This document shows, piece after piece, positions 48,840-56,727 of a stretch of DNA of 56,727 bases (positions are counted from its first letter, which is position 1; each line of letters opens with the position of its first letter). The stretch lies in contig JAFUAB010000052.1 in the NCBI GenBank assembly GCA_017460885.1, positions 1 to 56,727 on the forward strand. Direction: 5' to 3'. The notes below the pieces were generated by a model. The model was not told the origin of the DNA. It ran no database searches and saw nothing but the letters and a program-made list of their open reading frames with translations. The DNA comes from Lachnospiraceae bacterium (lineage in GTDB: Bacteria; Bacillota; Clostridia; Lachnospirales; Lachnospiraceae). Made by a program: the position numbers and the translations under genes.

Positions 48840-51800
48840 TCATGTTACTTCTTTACGTATGCTCTCCCAGTCAAGCTGCGACAGAGCCGTGCGTATACGT
48901 CTAAACCTTTCACTGTCTTCATCCGGCAGTGAATATTCCTTCATGGAATCAAGTACCATAAGCGTGAGGTCGTAATCCATATTTGCCGCGAACTCCGAAA
49001 CAGCCGCGTAAGCATCCGCTATCTGTGTATCCGATGCCGGAGGAAGATCCCGGTCATTGTCATTCATCGGAGCCAGAATATCGATATAGGATCTGAAAAG
49101 CTCAAGCAATCCGGGGGTATCACTGCGTATCCTGTCAGTATCCAGCGCATCGCCTGCTGCCTCGAGTGCCGCCGCCTGCTCCGAAAGCTGCTTTGCCCCG
49201 ATTATACGTGCGGATGACTTAAGAGCATGAACCTTGACCGTATAATCTTTCCAGTCCTCCTCATCATAATACCTCTGTATCTCGTCTGCCTTTTCCCTAA
49301 CAGTGGATGCAAAGGTCTGAAGCACTGACATAAAGCCTCCTGCCGAGCCGCAGTTTGCGATACCGGTATCGACATCTATGCCTTCTGCCGAAGTCAGCCA
49401 GTCGGGGATCGATACCTCGGGCTCATCTGCTTCATCCGACATATCCGGGACTGCCGTATTTCCGGCATCTGCCGTCAGGGACGATTGCATATGTCTGATC
49501 TTACCGGAGTTCCTGGCAACGAGCTTTTCCGCAAATGCGCTGACGCGGCTCTCCGCATAGCCCAGCTCGTTCATTTTGTAATCCTTATCCTCGTCGATCA
49601 TCTCCAGCATCACCTTAGCGATACCCGGATCGAACTGCGTGCCCGCGCATCTCTCTATCTCCGCGCGAACTGCCGTCTGTTCACGGACATTGCTGTAGGA
49701 TCTCTTGGATGTCATTGCATCATATGAATCTGCCACACAGATGATACGCGCCTCCAGCGGTATCTCCTCACCGGCTATACCGTCCGGATAACCCGTACCA
49801 TTGTATTTCTCGTGATGCCATCTCGCTCCCGTAGCCAGACCGGGCATCTCCGTTATGATCTTTAATATATCATATCCTTTGACGGTATGCGTCTTAATCT
49901 GGGCAAATTCTTCATCGGTCAGCTTACCGTTCTTGTTGATGATCTCCTCGTGAACCCCGATCTTGCCAACATCATGCAGCAGACCCATTGCATAGATGTC
50001 TGCCTGCGCATCCTCACTCATGCCCATCCTTGCCGCAAGAGCAACCGAATACCCCGCTACCCTGCGGGAATGACCCTGGGTATAGTGATCCTTGGCATCT
50101 ACCGCCTGTGAAAGAGCCATCATCACCTCGTATGACAGGTGATCCGCCCTGAGTGTCTGTACCGCAACCTCATGCTCAAGCTCCTTCTGCAGATGCGAAA
50201 GCTCTATCGTATGCTCCACACGCTTGAGCAAAACCTCCGGAACAAAGGGCTTGCGCACAAAATCCCAGGCTCCCACGTTGAAGCCCCTTATCTCCGTTTC
50301 GCGGCTGTCCTCACCTGTCAGGAAAATTACAGGTATGGACGAAGTCCGCTCATCCCGCTTAAGCAGCTCGAATACCTCAAAGCCGTTCTGCTTAGGCATC
50401 TTTACATCCAGAAGGATAAGATCGACGGGATCCTCCGTCAGATGCTCCATCGCCTCCTGCCCGGAAAAATACGATTCGAACCTGTAGTTCCTGCCAAGTA
50501 TCTCTCCGGCTACCATATGTATCATCTTCTCATCATCTATCAGTGCGATCCGGCTGCCCCTGATGACTTGCGGTGCCTTTCGGGGTGCATCCTTGCTGTC
50601 TTCCCCGGGAGCGGCCTTTACAACCTTTTCGGGCGGAAGATATCGTATCAGCATTTCCTCGAGCTTAGCCGGATCTATGGGCTTGGTCAGATAGTCCGCA
50701 AACCCGGCCTGCAGGTATTCCTCCCTGGCACCGGATACGGCATTGGCAGTCAGAGATATAACGGGTGCATCCGGACATCTGTTATCATCCATCGTCTTCA
50801 TGATCTGCAGACATTCGATCCCATCCATCTGAGGCATCCTGTGATCCAGAAAGATCACATCATATGCGTTCTCACGCACCATCTGAACAGCCTCCGCTCC
50901 GCTTTCGACCGCATCGATCCGTATACGGGTCTTCTTGAGCAGGTTTATGACCACATCCAGATTCAGTTTAGTATCATCAACCAACAGTATCTTTGCGTCC
51001 GGAGCAGTAAAGGACTCATGGTATTTCTTAACATTCGAGTTCTGTCTGCGGAATCGTTCCGTCATATCTCCTATGGGCTCATCCCTGGAAATACCCTGAA
51101 CGATCTCGAACGAAAAGGTCGAGCCCTCACCGTATACACTCTCAAGCTTGAGTTCACTGTCCATAAGGTTCAGCAGCTGTCTTGTGATATTGAGTCCGAG
51201 TCCGGTGCCTTCGATCGAACGGTTTCTTTTTTCGTCCACACGCTCAAACGCGCCAAAAAGCCGCTTCTGATCCTCCTCCCTGATCCCGATGCCGGTATCC
51301 CTGACCGAAACCGCGATCCTGACCGGATTGGCAAAGCAGGCCTTGCCATGCCTGTCTCCGTAGCCATCCCGGCACGTATCGTCCCCGGGACACTCCATAC
51401 GTTTAAAGGTCAGGGTTATGCTTCCCTTCTCGGTATATTTGACGGCGTTGGTCAATATATTGGTAATGACCTGCTTGATCCGGATCTCGTCGCCGTAAAG
51501 GATCGTGGGGATCGTGGGATCGACCTCGGCATGCAGCGTCAGCCCTTTATCCCCGGCCCGCTTGTGGATCATGGTATAGAGATCGTTTATCACGGAGGCA
51601 AACTCGTATTCCACGGGTATGATATCCATCTTGCCCGCTTCTATCTTGGAGAAATCCAGAATATCATTGATTATGCCAAGCAACGAACTGCCGGCTGAAC
51701 GTATGTCCTCGGCGTATTCTATGATACCGGTCTCACTGCTCTCACGTAGGATCATCTCATCCATACCCATGATGGCATTGATGGGAGTTCTGATCTCATG

Positions 51801-53180
51801 CGACATATTTGACAGGAAGGAAGACTTGGCCTCGCTGGCTGCCCTTGCTTCCCTGGCTGCGCCGACAAGCTGATCCGTCATCTTGCTTAAGAATACCGCC
51901 ATTCTCTCCGATAACGGGATTATGTCATGATGATGCAGGCATTCTATATCAACCGGAGCGTCGCTTTCGGACGAAACCGGAACGTCTCCCTCCCTCATGG
52001 CAATGACAAGATGAGCACTGTTTAACACACCGCCCCTGCCGTTGTGATAGTATATCTCACTTCCACCATGAATGAGCGCCAGATCCGGGCATATCTTCTT
52101 GAAGCTGTCCCATTCGAGCCTGGCTTCCTCCTTGAGGAAATTGATGCGGTTGCCGCAGAGAACCATATATAAAGCCTGCGGTCCGAACCGTGCGGTTGCC
52201 TCACAGGAATCCTTGGTCGCGCTCAGTACACTGTCGTGGGATGCATATGAAAATCTGACAGTTTCGCCGGGGCGCACTGTATTGCTTAAGTATATCTCTC
52301 CGTTATCCCCGTAATCAAACGGGATCAGGCAGAAATTGATCCCTTCCCGTTCAATGATCAGAGGGAACTCACAGATATTGCTGATCAGATACTTATCCGC
52401 CGGAACTCCGAGATACTCCTTAAATATCTCGACCGCAGGCAGACCGTCGATCTCGGTCAGAGTAGTCTCTCCAAATCCTGCCCTCGGCCCTATGGTAACC
52501 GGCATGGCTCTGCCGACCGGATTCCAGCCCAGTGAATATCTGCCCTGTACACGCAGATCCTCCCCCGAATAGATCACTGCCACAAAGCCATCGTCAATGA
52601 TCCTGTCTCCGATGGCGCAATAATACGATCCGACACCAAAACCGGGATTGTTGATAAGCCTGAACCCTGTGTATCTGTGTATCGCAAGCGATTCCGGCGA
52701 AGAACTGTAAACAAGCGTTCCAAATACCTCCAGGTCAGAGTGGTCTCTCATGGTCTCTTCCAGAAAGGAAGTTACATTCAACCCCATATTGCATACAAGG
52801 AGCTGGACAGCCTTTGCATTAGGATGGGCTGCGAGTCTGCCCCTGAGCACCTCCGATGCCTTTGCCTCATCCCCGGGATAGCAGGGAATCGAAACCACCT
52901 CAAGATCCGCATTTTCGGTCAGCAGCAGATTCAGTCTGAGACCTATTCCCTGCGGAATATCCGCCACTGCATAAACCGCCAGTCCCGCGATCATGACTTC
53001 GTTACCCAGGATCGCTTTAAGGGACTCGATCATTCCTTTAACCGAAACTGCAGGAAATCCACTCTCGTATATGGTAAGAAGCGCGTCCTTATGCGGCACT
53101 GACATCAGGGTTTTCTTTATATCCGCTATGGTTTTCCCAATATGATGGGGACTCTGTATAATAAAATCTTTTTGGAACAT
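48840..53180 (-). CDS. FIST-histidine kinase-REC-REC-HD-GYP-Hpt multidomain protein
   Basis: A soluble protein of 1446 residues. Domains in order: FIST sensor (about 30-400, with FIST_N and FIST_C, e.g. AGLAVYAVADIPQGIGLRLNLL), HisKA with H461 (FLSNMSHEIRTP), HATPase (QVITNILTNAVKYT, DTGIGI, GTGLGL), receiver 1 with D779 (IFLDHRMPQ), receiver 2 with D925 (ILLDVKMPK), HD-GYP phosphodiesterase (LLHDVGKIG with H1069 and D1070, NGTGYPDG at 1128-1134), and Hpt with H1318 (VHALKSSARIIG). No membrane segment, so it senses an internal ligand; FIST domains bind small molecules such as amino acids. A full phosphorelay and a cyclic-di-GMP hydrolase thus sit in one chain. GAAAGGATA precedes the ATG. Confidence 0.93.
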   Translation of the reverse strand: MFQKDFIIQSPHHIGKTIADIKKTLMSVPHKDALLTIYESGFPAVSVKGMIESLKAILGNEVMIAGLAVYAVADIPQGIGLRLNLLLTENADLEVVSIPCYPGDEAKASEVLRGRLAAHPNAKAVQLLVCNMGLNVTSFLEETMRDHSDLEVFGTLVYSSSPESLAIHRYTGFRLINNPGFGVGSYYCAIGDRIIDDGFVAVIYSGEDLRVQGRYSLGWNPVGRAMPVTIGPRAGFGETTLTEIDGLPAVEIFKEYLGVPADKYLISNICEFPLIIEREGINFCLIPFDYGDNGEIYLSNTVRPGETVRFSYASHDSVLSATKDSCEATARFGPQALYMVLCGNRINFLKEEARLEWDSFKKICPDLALIHGGSEIYYHNGRGGVLNSAHLVIAMREGDVPVSSESDAPVDIECLHHHDIIPLSERMAVFLSKMTDQLVGAAREARAASEAKSSFLSNMSHEIRTPINAIMGMDEMILRESSETGIIEYAEDIRSAGSSLLGIINDILDFSKIEAGKMDIIPVEYEFASVINDLYTMIHKRAGDKGLTLHAEVDPTIPTILYGDEIRIKQVITNILTNAVKYTEKGSITLTFKRMECPGDDTCRDGYGDRHGKACFANPVRIAVSVRDTGIGIREEDQKRLFGAFERVDEKRNRSIEGTGLGLNITRQLLNLMDSELKLESVYGEGSTFSFEIVQGISRDEPIGDMTERFRRQNSNVKKYHESFTAPDAKILLVDDTKLNLDVVINLLKKTRIRIDAVESGAEAVQMVRENAYDVIFLDHRMPQMDGIECLQIMKTMDDNRCPDAPVISLTANAVSGAREEYLQAGFADYLTKPIDPAKLEEMLIRYLPPEKVVKAAPGEDSKDAPRKAPQVIRGSRIALIDDEKMIHMVAGEILGRNYRFESYFSGQEAMEHLTEDPVDLILLDVKMPKQNGFEVFELLKRDERTSSIPVIFLTGEDSRETEIRGFNVGAWDFVRKPFVPEVLLKRVEHTIELSHLQKELEHEVAVQTLRADHLSYEVMMALSQAVDAKDHYTQGHSRRVAGYSVALAARMGMSEDAQADIYAMGLLHDVGKIGVHEEIINKNGKLTDEEFAQIKTHTVKGYDILKIITEMPGLATGARWHHEKYNGTGYPDGIAGEEIPLEARIICVADSYDAMTSKRSYSNVREQTAVRAEIERCAGTQFDPGIAKVMLEMIDEDKDYKMNELGYAESRVSAFAEKLVARNSGKIRHMQSSLTADAGNTAVPDMSDEADEPEVSIPDWLTSAEGIDVDTGIANCGSAGGFMSVLQTFASTVREKADEIQRYYDEEDWKDYTVKVHALKSSARIIGAKQLSEQAAALEAAGDALDTDRIRSDTPGLLELFRSYIDILAPMNDNDRDLPPASDTQIADAYAAVSEFAANMDYDLTLMVLDSMKEYSLPDEDSERFRRIRTALSQLDWESIRKEVT

Positions 53181-53279
53181 CTGTATCCTTTCAAAAAACA
53201 GGGGACTCTTCTCTGCAGCGAGTTATATAAACCCACTGATCCAAGTAAATTGCATCACTTTATATAATTTCATGCCGGC

Positions 53280-55121
53280 TCAGACGCTCAGATAATCGAT
53301 CCCGAGTTTCGCAAAAACAACGCTATACTCCGGAGACGCCGCCAGCTCTCCGCATACTCCCACCGGGATCCCCGCTTTATGCGCAGCCTCAGCCGCCATT
53401 CCGATCAGTTTAAAAAGAGCGCACAGATCCGGCTCCGCATATACATTCCCGGAATTCAATCTGTCCCCGGCATAGGTATACTGCATCAGATCATTGGTCC
53501 CTATAGAAAAGAAATCACATTCGGCAGCCAGCTCCTCCGCGCAAAGCGCTGCCGCCGGAGTTTCAATCATCGTACCGACGCGAAACGAAATGTCCCGGCA
53601 GCACTCCGTAAGCAGCCTTTTACATTCACGCAGTTCACCGACAGTGGCTATCATCGGAAACATTATCCCGAGATCACCGTACTTAGAGGCACGGATCAGT
53701 GCCCGTAGCTGCGTCTTAAACAGATCCTTATGTCTGAGAGCCAGATTTATACCCCGTAATCCACGGTTAATACCGGAATCTGCGTATTTCACGGTATGTA
53801 CACCGTCTGTGTCACCATTATCTTTACCGAACGCAGCATTGACCGGTGTTGCCGGCCCATTTAAAAACCCCGCGATCTTATCTGCGCCGAGATCAAAGGT
53901 ACGGATGATCACCGGACGCGGAGCCAGCTTTTCGAGAACATGTCTGTATGCGTTAAACTGCTCCTCCTCTGAGGGGGCGGAATCACGCCCTATATACAGA
54001 AATTCGGTTCGAAAAAGACCTATACCGTCCGCACGGGCTTCGACCGCATCCGCAGCCTCGTCCGGGAGCGCGATATTGGTGTATATCCTGATCCTGTCTT
54101 TATCATATAAAAAGGGGGACTGATCCGGGTTAGGGTTAGGGTTAGGGTTGTCTCTGACTTCAATACCTCCAAGAATCGTTCGCAGATCCTGTATCCTGCG
54201 GGCTCTTTCCGACATCCTTCCGGATCCCGTTTCTTCCAATGCTTTAGCTGTTTCCGACAGAAGATTCTCATCGGGGTCGATGATAATGAATGCCCGGCCG
54301 CTGTCAGCGGCGTGTACCGGGATTTCATGGGAAGACATTCCGTGATCAGCATTTTCACCGATGCCGGCATCTTCCGGGAATCCGGAGCGGATTATCGCAA
54401 TATGCCCATCCCAGTCTCCGCTCACTTCGGCACACCCGATCACCATAGGTATACCCAGGCTTCTGGCTATAATAGCGGTGTGGCTGACGGGACTTCCTTC
54501 TTTTAATGCTATCCCGGCAAGCCTCGATCGGTCAAGCCCAAGCAGCTGGGACGGAAGCAGATCGACCGCTGCGATGATATATTTTTCCGGATCGAATGTA
54601 AAAGACAATGCAGCCTCATCATTCTCCGTGATTTTACCGCCGTATCCCTCCGGGACGTTCTTTTCAGGACCGCACAGAACAGCGTTTTCCTCAGCTCCGG
54701 TCAGGGCTGCCAGCAGGGAATTCTTCAGATCGTTCAGGTCATCAGCCCGCGTAGCCAGATATTCATCACCGGTCGCGCGAAGCATATCCGCTTTGAACGT
54801 AAAAGCCTGTTCTACCGAAAACTCAGCGCAATGACCTGCCGCGATCTCATCCAGAACTGCATCTGTCAAGCCCCTGTCCGAGATCAGAAGTTCATGTGCC
54901 TCAAGGATATCGGCTGTCTCTTTCTCTCCGGCGTCTTCGGCCCTTTCCCTCATCCTGCGGATATCGGATATGACCCTCTGTCCGGCTTCTTCAAACCTGC
55001 CGGCCTCGGCAACGGTATCGGCTATCTGTCTGTCACCCGTATCAAAATCAGTTTTTCCGATATATCTGATCCTGCCGACAGCCGTTCCGCTCACAATGCT
55101 TATTGCAGATACTATTTTCAT
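53280..55121 (-). CDS. PTS enzyme I-like phosphotransferase, divergent and short at the C-terminus
   Basis: A 613-residue protein of the phosphoenolpyruvate-protein phosphotransferase family. The phospho-histidine motif is SPVSHTAIIARSLGIP (H214), followed by GLFRTEFLYIGRD, RTFDLGADK, FPMIATVGELRECK, GTMIETPAAALCAEELA, FSIGTNDLMQYTYAGDR and the catalytic C590 in VGVCGELAA. It departs from normal enzyme I: an insertion near 420-452 (NGPATPVNAAFGKDNG), an NPNPNPNPDQ stretch at 325-334 from a GGGTTA tract, and an end at GIDYLSV where most relatives run about 25-40 residues further. ATG 55121 has GAGGCAG. No HPr or enzyme II genes are nearby, so its role is uncertain. Confidence 0.85.
   Translation of the reverse strand: MKIVSAISIVSGTAVGRIRYIGKTDFDTGDRQIADTVAEAGRFEEAGQRVISDIRRMRERAEDAGEKETADILEAHELLISDRGLTDAVLDEIAAGHCAEFSVEQAFTFKADMLRATGDEYLATRADDLNDLKNSLLAALTGAEENAVLCGPEKNVPEGYGGKITENDEAALSFTFDPEKYIIAAVDLLPSQLLGLDRSRLAGIALKEGSPVSHTAIIARSLGIPMVIGCAEVSGDWDGHIAIIRSGFPEDAGIGENADHGMSSHEIPVHAADSGRAFIIIDPDENLLSETAKALEETGSGRMSERARRIQDLRTILGGIEVRDNPNPNPNPDQSPFLYDKDRIRIYTNIALPDEAADAVEARADGIGLFRTEFLYIGRDSAPSEEEQFNAYRHVLEKLAPRPVIIRTFDLGADKIAGFLNGPATPVNAAFGKDNGDTDGVHTVKYADSGINRGLRGINLALRHKDLFKTQLRALIRASKYGDLGIMFPMIATVGELRECKRLLTECCRDISFRVGTMIETPAAALCAEELAAECDFFSIGTNDLMQYTYAGDRLNSGNVYAEPDLCALFKLIGMAAEAAHKAGIPVGVCGELAASPEYSVVFAKLGIDYLSV
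54127..54150. repeat. GGGTTA telomere-like hexamer tract in the enzyme I gene
   Basis: Three gggtta units followed by gggttg. On the coding strand they give the repeated dipeptide NP in the protein at residues 325-332. Simple-sequence expansion is a likely origin. Confidence 0.9.
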
Positions 55122-55209
55122 CAATTCTGCCTCATATCCGGCTCTTATACCCTTTGATCCTAATATCATACATTATCGTGCGTTTTAAGGAAAAAAGCAA
55201 TAATGAGGA

Positions 55210-55238
55210 TTGTTTAATAATTGACGGTTTGATAAAAT
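55210..55238 (+). promoter_or_regulatory. Candidate promoter for the AAA-ATPase-like gene
   Basis: TTGTTT (55210-55215), 17-bp spacer, TAAAAT (55233-55238) on the plus strand, about 125 bp before the ATG. A long leader follows. The region 55122-55361 has no other gene seen. Confidence 0.4.
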
Positions 55239-55361
55239 CTGAAGCAAAAGGAAAACTGCATTATCCGCAGCAATTCATGTTTTACAAACCGTAATGAGTC
55301 GTTCGGAATTGACTTTTGATTCAGTAACAGATCCTAAGTCGACTCAAAAGAGGAAGTTTTC

Positions 55362-56727
55362 AATGAAGAAGCTTGGTATTGGATATGAAAATTACAAAGA
55401 GTTCACGGACCTGAATATGTATTATGTCGATAAGACGCTGCTGATCCGGGATCTGGTCGACAAGGGCGGCAAGACCACTCTTTTTACACGCCCCAGACGG
55501 TTCGGCAAGACCCTGGCGCTGTCCATGATCCGCACATTCTTCGAACTGGAGTATGACCGGGACGGAAATGTGGTTGATAACAGACGATACTTCTCAGGAA
55601 TGAAGATAGAGCAGTGTGAAGATATCATGCCCATGCTCGGGCAGTATCCGGTGATCAAGCTGTCGTTGAAATCGGCGAAGCAGCCTGATTTTTACAGTGC
55701 CTTTATGAAACTGAGGGAAGAGATCGTCGGAGAATTTGGCAGACATAGGTACGTTATGGATTCTGACAGGGTAAGCAGTGAAGACAGAAGCAACTTTAAG
55801 AGGCTCCATAATGCCAGATCAATATGGTACGAGAATGATCAAAAAGCCACATCGGAGAACGAACGGGATCTACTGTTCAAAAAAGAGGTAACTCTGTTCT
55901 CTACTGCTCTTAAAACACTGTCTGACTGTCTGAAGCAGCACCATGGCAAAAACGTCATCATCCTCATCGACGAATATGATGTACCCTTGGAAAACGCATA
56001 TTTTACGGGCTTCTATGATGAGATGGTCGGATTCATACGGTCACTCTTTGAATCAGCGCTCAAAACAAATGACGCACTGGAGAGGGCTGTTGTCACAGGA
56101 TGTTTGAGGATAAGCAAAGAGAGCATATTTACGGGGCTTAATAATCTTCAGGTAAATTCAATACTCAGCAGGGATTATGGCGAGTATTTCGGTTTTGTAC
56201 AAAGTGAGACCGAGGCAATACTCGAACACTATGATCTGTCATGCAACACAGAGGCGGTTAAGGATTGGTATGACGGATACCTTTTTGGCGAAACGGAGGT
56301 TTATAATCCCTGGAGTGTTATACAATATATCAATGAACATATGGGGGCCCCGGATAGACTTAACAAGCCCTATTGGGCCAACACTTCATCCAACTCCATA
56401 ATCAAAGAGCTCGTATTCAATGCGGATGAAGATGTCAAAAGAGAACTGGAAGACCTTATAGCCGGCGGTACAATAGAGAAAAGGATCCACGAAGACATCA
56501 CCTACGGGGATATCCATGATTCGGAGGATAATCTGTGGAATTTCCTGTTCTTCACCGGATATATGAAGAAGGTTTCGGAGAGACAGGCAGGAAGAGATAT
56601 CTATGTGACTATGTGTATCCCCAATCAGGAGGTAGCATGTATCTACGATAATCAGATCAGTGAATGGTTTGACAAAATAGTTAAATCCACAGATCGCACA
56701 GCACTGTACAATGCGATCAGAAATAAG
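55362..56727 (+). CDS. AAA-ATPase-like protein of the DUF1703 group, 3' end missing
   Basis: At least 455 residues in one open frame, ending at the window edge. MKKLGIGYENYKEFTDLNMYYVDKT leads to the P-loop TRPRRFGKTLALSM, and ILIDEYDVPLENAY is the Walker B. These are the signature of the AAA-ATPase-like family (PF09820), which usually ends in a PD-(D/E)XK nuclease-like domain that would lie past position 56727. NPWSVIQYI and KPYWANTSSNSIIKEL also fit. GAGGAAG precedes the ATG. These genes are common, often multicopy, in gut anaerobes and their role is not known. Confidence 0.88.

Noticed and set aside
50139-51698. 519-codon open frame on the plus strand opposite the histidine kinase gene
   Set aside because: It lies entirely antisense to a protein with six recognisable domains, shows no family motif itself and has no suitable ribosome site. 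Long antisense frames are expected opposite genes of this composition.
54127-54150. True telomere or chromosome end
   Set aside because: Only four hexamers, inside an open reading frame with coding sequence on both sides.
1-56727. tRNA, rRNA, insertion sequence or prophage genes
   Set aside because: None was recognised: no cloverleaf with a T-loop, no rRNA motifs, and no transposase or integrase protein among the plausible genes.

Overview
The window looks like a chromosomal segment of a fibre-degrading Clostridia, most probably Lachnospiraceae. Evidence: AGGAGG-type ribosome binding sites, a Gram-positive (DinR-type) SOS box, a split LplB/YtcP/lipoprotein sugar importer with no ATPase gene beside it, a CvfB-type S1 protein, and an ftsE-ftsX-M23 peptidase-S41 protease cluster. 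The family assignment is an inference. No rRNA, tRNA, CRISPR array or transposase gene was seen.

Layout. (1) 1-2.8 kb: a DUF4160/DUF2442 pair, a 94-codon 5' fragment of uvrB that keeps its SOS promoter and has its own terminator, and a secreted protein of four repeats. (2) 2.8-29 kb: a pectin and rhamnogalacturonan locus, nearly all on the minus strand. Following transcription, it holds a lipoprotein and two permeases, an SGNH acetylesterase, two GH43 enzymes (one fused to ankyrin repeats), an ABC exporter-type protein, an alpha/beta-hydrolase esterase, a GH105 unsaturated-glycoside hydrolase, a GH28 polygalacturonase, a CE8 pectin methylesterase, a 63-residue unknown, a sugar isomerase-like TIM barrel and KduI. 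It ends with KDPG aldolase, KDG kinase, UxaC, UxaB and UxaA. An SDR dehydrogenase and an AraC regulator diverge on the plus strand. (3) 29-33.6 kb: an OFA-type MFS transporter, a GH31 alpha-xylosidase and a KduD-like SDR. (4) 33.6-41.8 kb: S41 protease, PcsB/EnvC-like M23 peptidase, FtsX, FtsE, a PucR-type regulator, CvfB-like protein, acyl-ACP thioesterase and a Mbeg1-like hydrolase. (5) 41.8-48 kb: ABC exporter, MalQ, HflC, HflK and a YgjP-like metallopeptidase. (6) 48-55 kb: a two-receiver protein, a 1446-residue FIST/histidine kinase/REC/REC/HD-GYP/Hpt protein, and a divergent PTS enzyme I. (7) From 55.36 kb: an AAA-ATPase-like gene cut by the window edge.

How it works together (inference). 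None of the pectin enzymes carries a signal peptide. The locus therefore reads as intracellular processing of imported decorated oligosaccharides: de-esterification by CE8 and the esterases, trimming by GH28, GH105 and GH43, then monomer catabolism. Unsaturated uronate passes through KduI and KduD, and galacturonate or glucuronate through UxaC, UxaB and UxaA. Both branches meet at KDG, then KdgK and the aldolase.

The clearest points of interest are the ankyrin-GH43 fusion, short palindromic repeats that run into or supply coding sequence, a 59-bp tandem palindrome before malQ, the promoter-bearing uvrB fragment, an all-in-one phosphorelay/HD-GYP protein, and an enzyme I that carries a telomere-like GGGTTA tract and lacks the usual C-terminal end.
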